Shown: piece after piece, positions 1-8,864 of the stretch
How the letters are laid out: every line of letters begins with the position of its first letter
How positions within the stretch are numbered: position 1 is the first letter of the stretch
Origin: Zygnema cylindricum
Taxonomy: Eukaryota > Streptophyta > Zygnematophyceae > Zygnematales > Zygnemataceae
Direction of reading: 5' to 3'
Length of the DNA: 29,308 bases
Assembly (NCBI GenBank): GCA_037447655.1
Contig: JBBHKE010002310.1
Location: 53,073-82,380 of the forward strand
Made by a program: the position numbers and the translations under genes
Notes under the pieces: generated by a model
What the model was told of the DNA's origin: nothing
Databases searched by the model: none
What the model saw: the letters and a program-made list of their open reading frames with translations, nothing else

Positions 1-1428
1 AAAAAAAAAAAAAAAAAGTAAATGATTCAACTCTCATTTCCATTTATGTTTAAATCATTTCAGTACTACTTTTATCATTTTTGTAGCATTTTTTTGGTTT
101 TTCTTCATTTTTTTCTTTGCATTTTAAAAAAGAAGTAACACTTTTTGGGAAAATAGCTATTTTTCGATTCCATTTTGGTTTTTTTACGATGTTTTTACTA
201 TTTTCAACAAGACTTTACTAAATTTGTATTTACCTTTACTTTCAACTTAGTAAATGAAAAAAAAAAAAAAAAAATGAATATACGAATTTAAGTTGAATTT
301 ACAGTGAAGTTATTGGGTTTATGATTGATTTAAAGAAAATTATTGAATTCATATCAAATAATTTATTTACTGAAGCGAAATTGAATTTATTGATTTTATT
401 TTTTTTTAAGTTATTGGATTTATGGTTAATGTAATGAATTTACATTGATTTCATTTACTTAACCATTAATTTATTGCATTTTATTTTTATTTATTGAATA
501 CATTGAATGTATATCATAACTTCACACAAAAAAGAAAAGAAAAAAAAACAAAAAATGCAAATTGAAATGTTATTTTTTCCGTTTTTTTTTTTTTTTTTTA
601 ATGGGGAGATTTTTAAAATAAATTTGCATCTCTCTTCATCTCTAAAAAATCCTTCGCAATTTTTTTTATCATTTTTCCAAAATATATTTTAAAGAATTTG
701 TCGATTTTAGGGCAATTTAAAAAATGGAATTAAAAAAAAAAATTAGGGCTAAAGGTCATAAAAAAGAACTTACCTTCATAATTTATTGTATCACTTTCTC
801 TCTTTTTCTAAAAATTAAGGAAAGAAAATTCTCAATTTTTTTGCAGAAAATCTCGTTACAAGGAACTCAAAAAAATTGCAATTTATATCTCCAAGCTCAT
901 TCCTACGAAGCATTCATCGAAAAAAACAAAAGAACAAAAAAGCAAAATATAAAAAATGTTTTTGAAAACGTTACATCGACTTCCAGTCAAATGATTTGAA
1001 AAAAAAAGTCAACACCAGTACGAGTCGTCCATTTTGTCCATACTATTTTAAAGTACAAATTGTTATATTCACATCATGTTTTTCCAAATCAACTGTAGAT
1101 AGTGACTGTTTTTCGGTGGCTTTCATTGGGTAATTATGAGGTAACAGTACATAGAACATAGGTTTTTGTCGTTTGGCTACTTAACAAATATCAGATATGT
1201 GGCCCAGAAGTACAAACGGCCAATTGTACGGCAACTTGCCGTCTTCTAGCGGTCACGTCCCAAATAGTTATGGCAAAATCCAGTCAGCTTTGACCACGTG
1301 TCAAAGACTGTTAGAATCAAACTTTAATGATGTACAGTTTCGCTTCTGTACCTTTTTCAGTTTTTCGTCAAGTTTGTAATTTTTTATGGGAATTGCTAAT
1401 CGCAGAGACAATTTTTGCTGCGCGAAGG
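1..1428. other. AT-rich intergenic DNA, no gene recognised
   Basis: This stretch opens with a poly-A run and is dominated by T- and A-rich low-complexity sequence to about position 1000. Open frames here are short and their translations are homopolymer-driven (Lys, Phe, Leu), without a domain I recognise. From 1000 to 1428 the base composition is more balanced, but I see no coding pattern, TIR or LTR boundary. It is best treated as decayed intergenic or old repeat DNA. Confidence 0.6.
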
Positions 1429-1972
1429 TACACCGCGAATCGTTATTAGTGTCAAAAATTAAACAGTGTTTAACAAAATTTACCGTAATTGATGCTAATT
1501 AAGAATTTGAAAATTCTCAAAAAATAGGTGTATTCTAATTTCGGCGTTTATGCTAATTTGGGAACAGCAAAAATGGAATATTCGCCGTACGATTATATTC
1601 TTTATTATACGTAACCGTACAAAATATTAGAAATCTTACGCCGTCACGAATTTAAAATATCCGTACATGCTATACTAATTTACGTGTCAGACAAATCCCG
1701 TTTTTTTTAGCGCACGTTACTATGCGTGCACGTCTGATTTAATTCATTTTTTGTAAATTTTCACTTGAAAAGGTACATGTATGTACGGTCTGACGTCGAC
1801 AGTACACTACGCTATTTATATCTTATTGTACTTTCAGGCTTTACTTTTTTTTGTTCGGTACCTTAATTAACGTCAAGGAAAAATTAAAATCATGTATCCT
1901 ATTTGAAAAAAAAAATCAAAATTTTAAGAACCCAAATTAGTGACTTTGACACTAATAACGATTCGCGGTGTA
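1429..1972. mobile_element. TIR element E1 (MITE-like, left half of palindrome)
   Basis: This 544-bp element is bounded by 28-bp terminal inverted repeats at 1429-1456 and 1945-1972. The outer part reads TACACCGCGAATCG and the inner part TTATTAGTGTCAAA, and the right copy is its exact reverse complement. Each end carries an outer TA, which could be a TA target-site duplication as in Tc1/mariner (Stowaway) elements; this is inference. It has no coding capacity, so it would be non-autonomous. It is followed after 21 bp by an inverted, diverged copy (E2). Confidence 0.7.
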
Positions 1973-1993
1973 CTTGCCAAAAACTGTACATGG

Positions 1994-2552
1994 TACACCG
2001 CGCATCGTTATTAGTGTCAAAGTCACTAATTTGGGTTCTTAAAATTTTGATTTTTTTCCTCAAATAGGATACATGATTTTAATTTTTCCTTGACGTTAAT
2101 TAAGGTACCGGTCAAAATAGCGTAAAGAACGAGAGTACATTAATATCTAAATAGTGTGGTGTACGGTTGATGTCAGACCGTACATAAATGTATCTTTTCA
2201 ATGGAATTTTACAAAAAATGAATTAAATTATACGGGCATTAAATTATACGCGCACGCATAGGAGCGTGCGCTCAAAAAACGGGATTAGTCAGACACGTAA
2301 ATTAGTCTGGACATGTACGGATACTTAAATTTCACGATGGCGTACGAATTATAATATTTTGTACGAATGCGTATATTAATGATTATAATCGTTTGGCGAA
2401 TATTCCATTTTTGCTGTTCCCAAATTAGCATAATGCCGAAATTAGAATACACCTTTAAAAAAAAAAAAAAACAAATTCTTAATTAGCATCAATTGCGGTA
2501 AATTTTATTCAACACTATTTAAATTTTGACACTAATAACGATTCGCGGTGTA
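1994..2552. mobile_element. TIR element E2 (MITE-like, right half of palindrome)
   Basis: This 559-bp element has TIRs at 1994-2021 and 2525-2552, with one base different from E1 (CGCGCATCG for CGCGAATCG). Its interior is the reverse complement of E1: the stretch ending GGTACC near 1860 reappears inverted at 2021-2109, and the segment starting AATTCTTAATTAGCATC near 2475 mirrors 1480-1510. The 18 bp after its right end (TTGCCAAAAATTGTACAT) resemble the E1/E2 spacer (TTGCCAAAAACTGTACAT), so the right flank and the spacer share ancestry. No coding sequence is seen. Confidence 0.7.
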
Positions 2553-3978
2553 GTTGCCAAAAATTGTACATTTGAAGTACAGTATGGGTATCGAACAAGC
2601 GCCCATACAATTGTGGGACCCTCGGCACCCCTCGGCACCCCGCGGCACCTCGCGCCGACATTCGGCACCTCTTGGGATTGGGTACGAGAAATAGGGTTTA
2701 GGGTTTTGGGTGTTTTTTTTAATAAGAAAAAAACAAAAAGTGAAAAAATAAACCCTAAACGAGCGGTCGTGGACGTCTTCGGCACCCCGGAGGGCCAAAA
2801 AGTTGCAAGATTCGTAAGGTAAGGTAAGGTTAGGTTCGTGAGGTAAGGTTCGTTAGTGTTCTCGCCCGTGGAGTGAAGGGTGTGAAGGGGTCCTACACAA
2901 GGCGAAATGCCCCCGTAACCTTCACACTTCGCCAGATCTTCCACCAAGGGATCCAATCCACATCCACGATCTTCGGGGGTGTGGAGTTTAGCTTGTTAGG
3001 GTTGGGTAGTTTTTTCTTTTGATTAGTGTCATCTTTAGTATATTTGCTTGTTTTTGGCATTCTTTTTTTGTAGATAGATTTGGTGTCTTCACATGTTTTG
3101 TTTACATTCTTTTCCTTTGGCTATTCTTTAGCAACAAGCGTCTATTTCTTCTTTTTGAGCCCCTTTGTACCTCGATGGATTTTTCCATCGCACTTTTTGA
3201 AATAAAGTTTGAATTCCATTTATTATTTAAGATAGTAGATTGCAGTATGCCACGTCTCCTTACACCAAACTATGAATAGGGTTTGTAATTTATCGTTTAC
3301 AATAATCTACCCTTGCCTTAATAACGAGTGTTCGATAGAAATCCCATTTTTATGATTTCAACAGCATGGTTTGTAAACATTTCATGGATATTTTTATAAA
3401 TAATAATTAAAAGTGTGGATATCCATAAAACGTTTAGTTGGAGTATATTAGTTATGAGCATGTACTTTTAATGTTATGACGATGTAATAAAATGTACACC
3501 AAGCTTAATTGTTGGTGCGCTTTGAAGGGCAGGTTTTGGCATTACAAACCCATGTTTCATGGTTATTATTCTTCTATAAGTACGCTTTAAAACATTTGTG
3601 TATATAAGTCATGCAACTCTATGTCCCAATTGTATAACTTATCGATGATATGAAAACATTTTTTTTAACGTTTGTTCCAATGGAGAAGCGTTGCTACAAT
3701 ATCATTGTTTCTTCATTATAATGATGGATGATATGCTTTTGGTTTGCGCACTATAATAAACAACCTTTCATTAGAGAAAAGCATGTGCTTACGCTTTATG
3801 TTTACAATTTTATCGTAGCGCATGATATTTAGGGTTTTAATAATTCCCAACAATGTCTAATTATACTTGTTTGAGTTTCTATATCGTCCGATTTCAAAAA
3901 TTTGAATACTAACCTATGAAGTTATTACTTGCATATCCCATGTTGTGTGTGGTTGGTTATAATATTCATTATATTGTT
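2553..3978. other. Noncoding stretch with telomere-like motifs and a possible transcript 3' end
   Basis: No gene is recognised. A GC-rich patch (2610-2670) holds repeated CGGCACC units. AGGGTTTAGGGTTTTGGG (2693-2710) and AAACCCTAAAC (2749-2760) are telomere-type or telo-box motifs in opposite orientation. A TAAGG/TTAGG-like run lies at 2814-2850. Between 3000 and 3215 the sequence is T-rich and ends in a small hairpin (GATGGATTTTTCCATC) followed by AATAAA at 3201. This resembles the 3' end of a gene or LINE, but I find no reading frame to attach it to. 3215-3978 shows nothing recognisable. Confidence 0.45.
2814..2853. repeat. Short TAAGG/TTAGG-like tandem repeat
   Basis: The units GTAAG, GTAAG and GTTAG alternate with TTCGTGAG and TTCGTTAG over about 40 bp. 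The array is degenerate. It lies about 55 bp downstream of the telo-box AAACCCTAAAC, so it may belong to the same promoter-like or subtelomere-derived patch. Confidence 0.45.
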
Positions 3979-4134
3979 TTACGTCGACATATTAAAAACA
4001 TGGAACAAGGTTTCGACTAAAAACGACTGTTTCGACCACGTTGTGTAAAAGCTAACCTATCCATCCGTTGAACATCGACGAATGAACTTCGAAGCACCGC
4101 AATAACCCGTTTGCGGGCCAAATAAATTGGGTGA
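3979..4134. repeat. 156-bp direct repeat, copy 1
   Basis: The segment from TTACGTCGACATATT to AAATAAATTGGGTGA recurs at 4293-4448 with the same length and about a dozen substitutions. The spacer is 158 bp. No reading frame with recognisable content is conserved in both copies, so this looks like a noncoding tandem unit or terminal-repeat remnant rather than an exon duplication. Confidence 0.8.
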
Positions 4135-4292
4135 CGGTCGACCGACCATTTACACATGCATCGGAGGTGAAGTTTGGATTGTAGGGTGAATTATAATTAC
4201 ACAAACTCTAAAAACTTATAACCCTTACATTTATCGGTGGTCACAAACCTATAAACTTATGTAAAGGATTACAAAAGGGTGAAAACCAAGGT

Positions 4293-4448
4293 TTACGTCG
4301 ACATATTGAAAACATGGAACGAGGTTTCGACTAAAAACGATTGTTTCGACCACGTTGTGTAAAAACTCACCTATCCATCTGTTGAACATCGACGAATGAA
4401 CTTCGAAGCACCGCAATAACCCGTTTGCGGGCCAAATAAATTGGGTGA
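4293..4448. repeat. 156-bp direct repeat, copy 2
   Basis: This is the second copy of the unit at 3979-4134 and keeps the same boundaries. Sequence after copy 2 (AATTGCACAAACTTT near 4486) also resembles sequence after copy 1 (AATTACACAAACTCT near 4194). The real repeat period may therefore be about 300 bp and include part of the spacer. Confidence 0.8.
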
Positions 4449-4764
4449 AGTATTGAAACTTTGAAAATGTATAAAAACGACTCGTAATTGCACAAACTTT
4501 TTGTGTTGTGTTAATAGTTTGCATCAATATGCAATAAATATATTTGTTTCAATATTACTTGTCGTCAGCATTGATACACACATTTTACACAATACTCATA
4601 CGAAACAAAGTAACAATGTGTATATTTCATACAAAGTCATTACGATGCTTACCAAAAGTAACAAGATTAACATGTTAAAATGAAAACTATAATAAAGCCC
4701 AAATCTAAGTACAATAATAAAAAAAATATACTATATGTCTATTTAACCCGTCGACACTTTTAAG

Positions 4765-5241
4765 TTAACCTATGATTGCACGTAACTCCTCTAATTTCCT
4801 AAATCGTGGCATGTTTTGCTTGAATTGTTTATTATTTACTCCGTCACTACGAACCAGTTCAGTACAAATAGCTAAAGACTTTTTCAATTCTGCTGTGCTC
4901 CCATTAAACTGATTTATTCTAAGTCTTTCTAAATATTGGATCGCTTTTGTTAAGTCCCACCGTGGAATAGTCATTAGTTTTTCAATAGAATTCACAATTC
5001 TAACACATCGAAACCACCTACTACTATCTTTGACCGCCCATACCGAAAATGGAGATCCTTGTTTTTTATATTTGACCATTTCTTCCCGGTTCAATAACAA
5101 CTTTACCGGAGGATGCCCATTCAATCCATAATGGTACTCCTTAAATATCTCTTCCACGTTCACATTACTCCCGCTGCTTTGCACGGTGTATCCCTTCCAA
5201 TTGGCACAATCTATATGGTATGCACCAAGGTCGACAGAAAG
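4765..5241 (-). pseudogene. GCR1_C-like DNA-binding C-terminal domain of the Crypton-like gene
   Basis: The frame encodes 139 residues from the nearest Met. It is in the same frame as the Pro/Ser/Thr-rich segment upstream, separated from it by one TAA codon near 5243-5245. The segment NVEEIFKEYHYGLNGHPPV, followed about 30 residues later by SRWFRCVRIVNSIEKLM, has the pattern of the GCR1_C domain: a GLNG-x-P motif, then an aromatic/basic helix ending in I--I--L. That domain is a fungal DNA-binding module known from yeast Gcr1 and from the C-termini of fungal Crypton recombinases. The tail (about residues 75-139) is helical and charged. Family assignment is by pattern recognition only. Alternatives are an uncharacterised host gene or a domesticated recombinase. 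Confidence 0.45.
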
Positions 5242-5836
5242 TTATGGAAGAAATGGTATGGATTGATGATGGAAAGAAGCGTGGATGGTAAAAGTGGAGG
5301 GTTGGGAAAGAGAAGGTAATGGTATGGATTGTTGATGCGAAGGAGTGTGGTTGGTAAAAGTGGAGGGTTGGGAAAGAGAAGGTGATGACTGAAACAAGGT
5401 GGAGGGAACATGGGTTGAGGTACAGGGATGGGAAAGAGATGGCGTCGATAGAATAGGGGAAGGAGAGGTATTGGTAAAAGTAGAGGGTTGGGAAAGAGAG
5501 GGTGAGGACTGAGAAGGGGGGGAAGGGCCATGGGTCGACGTAGGGGGTTGGGAAGGAGATGGTGTGAATACAATATGGGGAGGAGAGGCATCGGTAAAAG
5601 TAGAGGGTTGGGAAAGAGAGGGTGAGGGCTGAGAAGGGGGGGAAGGGACATGGGTCGAGGTAGGGGGTTGGGAAGCAGATGGTGTGGACGTAATAGGGGA
5701 ATTGGGGACAGTAGTAAATGTGTGACGTTTAGAATAGGAAGGTGTTGGTAGGGTGGAAGACATAGGAGCAAAAGGGGGAAATGAAAAATGGGGTGAATTT
5801 CTAGAGGAAGAGGGAGGAGGAATAGGAGTAGAAGAA
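5242..5836 (-). pseudogene. Pro/Ser/Thr-rich repeat linker of the Crypton-like gene
   Basis: In the frame shared with the GCR1_C-like segment, this stretch encodes a low-complexity linker rich in S, P and T. It is built from repeats of about 40 residues (about 120 bp), each containing SLSQPSTFTN-like and QPPTSTHVPSPPSQ-like motifs. The DNA repeats are visible at about 5353, 5474 and 5594, with a shorter unit at 5286. The upstream coiled-coil part is in another frame, and the shift falls on a 15-base G run at 5837-5851 (poly-C in the sense strand). After that run the other frame degenerates into Leu/Pro sequence, so this frame is the likely original one. Confidence 0.5.
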
Positions 5837-5851
5837 GGGGGGGGGGGGGGG

Positions 5852-6190
5852 AAGGGGTGGATGGTTGTGAAGAAAAAAAAAATGGTTGCATATAACGTTG
5901 TGTAGATTCCAAAAGTATGGACTCCATTCTCGAAAATCCTCCGTGAAGTTGGTGTTCTACTGTCGTGAGCCTTGTGTCAATCATCCCCATAGATATTTGT
6001 AACTGTTTGCCCAAATTTTCCACAATATTCTCGAGTTGTTGTATTCTTCCTATGAGGGGTGGGATAAAGTCGATTCCGACTCGAAGCGCGTGGAGTTCAG
6101 CTTTAACTTCTAAAGGTATCAAAATTTCGGCAATATGGGACCTTTCATCCTTATTCTCGTCCATTCGCTGCTTTCGCAAAATTTCGCCAC
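5852..6190 (-). pseudogene. Coiled-coil segment of the Crypton-like gene
   Basis: The frame opening at MDENKDERSHIAEILIPL and running through GRIQQLENIVENLGKQLQ and TRLTTVEHQLHGGFSRMESIL has heptad-type hydrophobic spacing. It is predicted to form one long coiled coil, probably for oligomerisation. In fungal Crypton/GCR1_C proteins a coiled-coil region typically lies between the recombinase part and the C-terminal DNA-binding domain, which fits this order. It overlaps the recombinase-like exon in a different frame near 6151-6179, so a frameshift or an unrecognised splice joins them. The 15-G run at its downstream border breaks the frame again. Confidence 0.45.
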
Positions 6191-6372
6191 TCCGAACCGC
6201 ATTCCCCTAAAATTGTCAAAAAAAATGGAGAAGTGAAGTAGGCATATTGCGTGAAATCCTTTTGCAAAAGTGGAAGGTCTTGCCATAAGGATCTCGTAAC
6301 GGTGCCCGTTAGTAACTCAAGAAAATTTTTGGCCAAAATATCTCGAGTCTCGTCACTTCCACGTAAATTTCT
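6151..6372 (-). pseudogene. Recombinase-like (Crypton/Ndc10-like) exon, N-terminus missing
   Basis: The frame contains [20 protein letters not shown], then SPFFLTILGECGSEWRNFAK. This resembles the end of the Crypton/Ndc10-type domain, where an LL--LR--LLQD-A-L pattern is followed by a P-F segment and W--FA. A good 3' splice site (pyrimidine-rich, ending ACGCAG) directly precedes the exon at 6373-6375 on the minus strand, so earlier exons should lie at higher coordinates. The microsatellite beginning at 6626 occupies that side and no upstream exon is found. The frame ends in a stop at 6151. Continuation needs a shift into the coiled-coil frame. Assignment is tentative. Confidence 0.4.
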
Positions 6373-6528
6373 CTGCGTTTTTAAACATGAGAACATAAAT
6401 GAATACTATCAAGCAAAACCATTAATAGGGTTGAACATACATTTTCGAAAATATGCATTAAACATTATTTGCAAGTGGAGAGGGAAAAAAAACAAATTTA
6501 TTGAAAATAGGGAGCAATTGAAAACATT

Positions 6529-6625
6529 TTTTTCCCTCCCTCTTTCCCTCATTTCCCACCTCTCAGTCCCCTGTCACACTCTTCCGTCCCCTCTCATCTG
6601 CCCCTCTATCTCCCTCCCTCTCTCA
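6529..6625. repeat. Polypyrimidine tract
   Basis: About 100 bp composed almost only of C and T (TCCCTCCCTCTTTCCCTC and similar) directly abuts the AT microsatellite. Long polypyrimidine tracts can form triplex (H-DNA) structures; that is inference. No coding content is seen. Confidence 0.75.
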
Positions 6626-6732
6626 AATATAATATATATATATATATATCTATATATATGCATTATATATGTATTATATATGTATTATATATGTATTATA
6701 TATGTATTATATATGTATTATATATGTATTTT

Positions 6733-6814
<82 letters not shown>

Positions 6815-6815
6815 C

Positions 6816-6862
<47 letters not shown>

Positions 6863-6889
6863 CATATATATACATATATATATATATAC

Positions 6890-6920
<31 letters not shown>

Positions 6921-6921
6921 C

Positions 6922-6952
<31 letters not shown>

Positions 6953-6953
6953 C

Positions 6954-7006
<53 letters not shown>

Positions 7007-7275
7007 TATATATGTATACATATATATAGATTATAGATATATGTATATAATCTATATATAAATATATAATATATAATATATAAATATTATGTATCATATA
7101 TATATATTATATATGTATATATGTATATATATATAAATATATAATATATATTATATAAATATTATGTATTATATATATATTATATATATATATATGTATA
7201 TATATATAATACATATATATATAGATTATAGATATATGTATATATATATTATATATATATAAATATATAATATAA
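6626..7275. repeat. 650-bp AT microsatellite with TAC/CATA interruptions
   Basis: This is an almost pure (TA)n tract. A short array of about six 12-bp units (ATGTATTATATA) lies at 6657-6728, followed by TATACATATA-type variants. It is largely self-complementary, so all translations (Tyr-Ile-Tyr-Ile) are artefacts. It separates the Crypton-like gene from the two-part ORF downstream of the gypsy pol and interrupts that ORF at 7276. Assembly length here is likely unreliable. Confidence 0.95.
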
Positions 7276-7276
7276 A

Positions 7277-7858
7277 GTTGAAGCAACCCGGGGATGTCCA
7301 CACGGTATCGGTAGTGGTCCTCAACCACCTTTACAAACGGCAAGCCGTGAGGGTTCAGCTGGACGTAACCTTTGTGATTGTTCCCCAGGTCTTTTGTACG
7401 CATAAAATTCCATGCGGGGTAAGAAGGCACGCCGGCGGGAATGTTGAGTGGTTCCCCGGGATTCCCTGTACGCGACTCTCCTGGCCACTCTGGAGGGTCC
7501 CAGTAGAACCGTTTCATAAAATTGAAGGTTAGGTCGGGGTTATGGGAGTCTACGGGTAGAGGAAATAGATAGTCACGAATTTCATCTTCCCTTTCACTCT
7601 CTTCCTCCCTTTCCCCTTCTTCCCGTCGGAGGAAGAATACGTCATCCTGATTGGGATACTGCTCCTCTGCTTTTTTTTCGGAGCTCTCCGAAGACTTCTC
7701 AACGGCATTACTTTCATTGTTAAGGTCTCTTATTACTTCATGGTCAGAGGCACTTTCCTCTTCTGGTGGAAGTGTCGGTTCTCGCTCTCGTTTTTCGGCA
7801 TCTGAGAGCTCGTGATCACCTTGATCTTCGCGGTTACCATCTCTAGGTGGATTATACT
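7277..7858 (-). pseudogene. Unrecognised ORF, second part: acidic region and conserved-looking C-terminal segment
   Basis: I do not recognise this protein. In the minus direction the frame begins where the upstream ORF (7859-8185) stops. It encodes a charged Glu/Asp/Arg-rich stretch of about 110 residues. A more structured part follows, with FMKRFYWDPPEWPGE, NIPAGVPSYPAWNF and VEDHYRYRVDIPGL. The last motif loosely resembles the start of an alpha-crystallin (small heat-shock) domain, where Y-V-DIPGL is common, but the AT microsatellite cuts the frame just after it. No ATG is apparent at the beginning, so it probably continued from the upstream ORF before a frameshift. It could be an accessory ORF of the gypsy element, a captured host segment, or the target gene. 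Confidence 0.4.
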
Positions 7859-8185
7859 TCAAGTCTTGCGAATTTTTTTATCTTTCCCCTTCGTACTTTC
7901 ACCGGTTTCCTCCTCGCCAACAACTGCTTCTACCATGGTCTCACCTGCGGCCAAAAGCCTGTCCTGATAGGGCATATCGTCATTTCTCTTCCGCACTAGT
8001 CTCCTTCTTTTCGGTGGTGGAGAGGATGATGATGACATGGAAGCTATTGTGATTGAGAGTTCCGGTAAATCGATAAGTGCAGGTAGGCTCTTGGTATAAA
8101 GCAAGAGGTCCTCTAAAATGCTGTTAGTAAGTTTGTCATTAGGGTTGATGGCGACTTTAGTTGGGGGTTTTGGAAGTCTCGTCAT
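7859..8185 (-). CDS. Unrecognised small ORF directly after the gypsy pol stop, with NLS-like basic cluster
   Basis: This is a 108-residue ORF starting MTRLPKPPTKV. Its ATG overlaps the TGA stop of the gypsy pol frame (ATGA at 8182-8185). It contains a Ser run followed by PPPKRRRLVRKRN (about residues 54-66), which looks like a nuclear localisation signal, then acidic and Lys-rich sequence. It ends in TGA where an acidic ORF continues in another frame, so the two were probably one protein of about 300 residues. The overlap and shared strand suggest an accessory ORF of the retroelement, but I know no homologue. Function is unknown. Confidence 0.45.
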   Translation of the reverse strand: MTRLPKPPTKVAINPNDKLTNSILEDLLLYTKSLPALIDLPELSITIASMSSSSSPPPKRRRLVRKRNDDMPYQDRLLAAGETMVEAVVGEEETGESTKGKDKKIRKT

Positions 8186-8864
8186 CGAAACCTTCCCCGC
8201 GTTGCAGTATTCGAGGGTATTGTAGCGTTCAAAACTTCGCCGATTGCGATTCGTTTTCCGTAGGCGTCTGATGCGTCTGTCCTCCGATTAGGCGGAGTGT
8301 CCGCACTCTGCTGAAATCGGAGAAGTAATTCTAGGGCATGATAATCCCTTTTGTCAACCCAAAAATCGTCTTCCGCATTGTAGCCTTTCCATTAAATCAA
8401 GTACTGCGTAGTATGCGACCACCTACGTCGTAATTGGCGGGACTGGAGAATCTCCTCTACCTCATATTCATCCGGGGTATTTTGAACCAGGGGAAGAGGT
8501 GTATGGCGAAGCCGATTTGGAAACACTGAATCGGGGTTGCGGAATGGCATGAGGAGGGACACATGAAGACATCATGTATCTTCCATGCCTAAAGAATGTC
8601 GAGTTTGTAAGCAACCGCATTTACTTTAGAGAGTATAGTGAACGACCTTGTAAATCTCGGTGCAAATTTCGTAGAGAGGACATGTGGGAGGGAGAGGTTT
8701 GTCATATTCAGTCGTACTCTGTCCCCAACACGAAAGTCAATGTCCTTTTGATGCGTGGTGACTTTATATTTCTGACGATTCTTCGCCTGTTGGAGGACTG
8801 TCGCCGCTTTCTCCAAATTGATATGCAGCGTTTCGGCAAAGTCCCATAACGGCAGGTGTGCCAC
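8182..8864 (-). pseudogene. pol: Ty3/gypsy chromovirus: integrase C-terminus and chromodomain
   Basis: The integrase C-terminal part is readable as LQQAKNRQKYKV, then FRVGDRVRLNMTNLSLP, then APRFTRSFTIL and NAVAYKLDI. A stop in this frame follows (near 8589). A shifted frame gives HVSLLMPFRNPD and then a chromodomain at about 8310-8472: DEYEVEEILQSRQLRRR, then QYLI-stop-WKGYNAEDDFW, then YHALELLLRFQQ. The codon for the expected Lys in L-V-K-W-K-G-Y is TAA. Chromodomains at this position define chromoviruses, whose integrases use them to target chromatin. The frame ends at TGA 8182-8184. The frameshifts near 8860 and 8545 and the two stops show it is inactive. Confidence 0.85.

Noticed and set aside
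2519-2956. Minus-strand 145-residue ORF over the end of E2 and the GC-rich patch
   Set aside because: It crosses the MITE boundary and a tandem repeat (YLTNLTLPYLTNL) and has low-complexity content, so it is unlikely to be a gene.
3979-4448. CRISPR-like or satellite array
   Set aside because: There are only two long units with a similar-length spacer in an evidently eukaryotic context.
6251-7097. Long Tyr/Ile open frames on both strands
   Set aside because: They are translations of the (TA)n microsatellite and have no protein-like composition.
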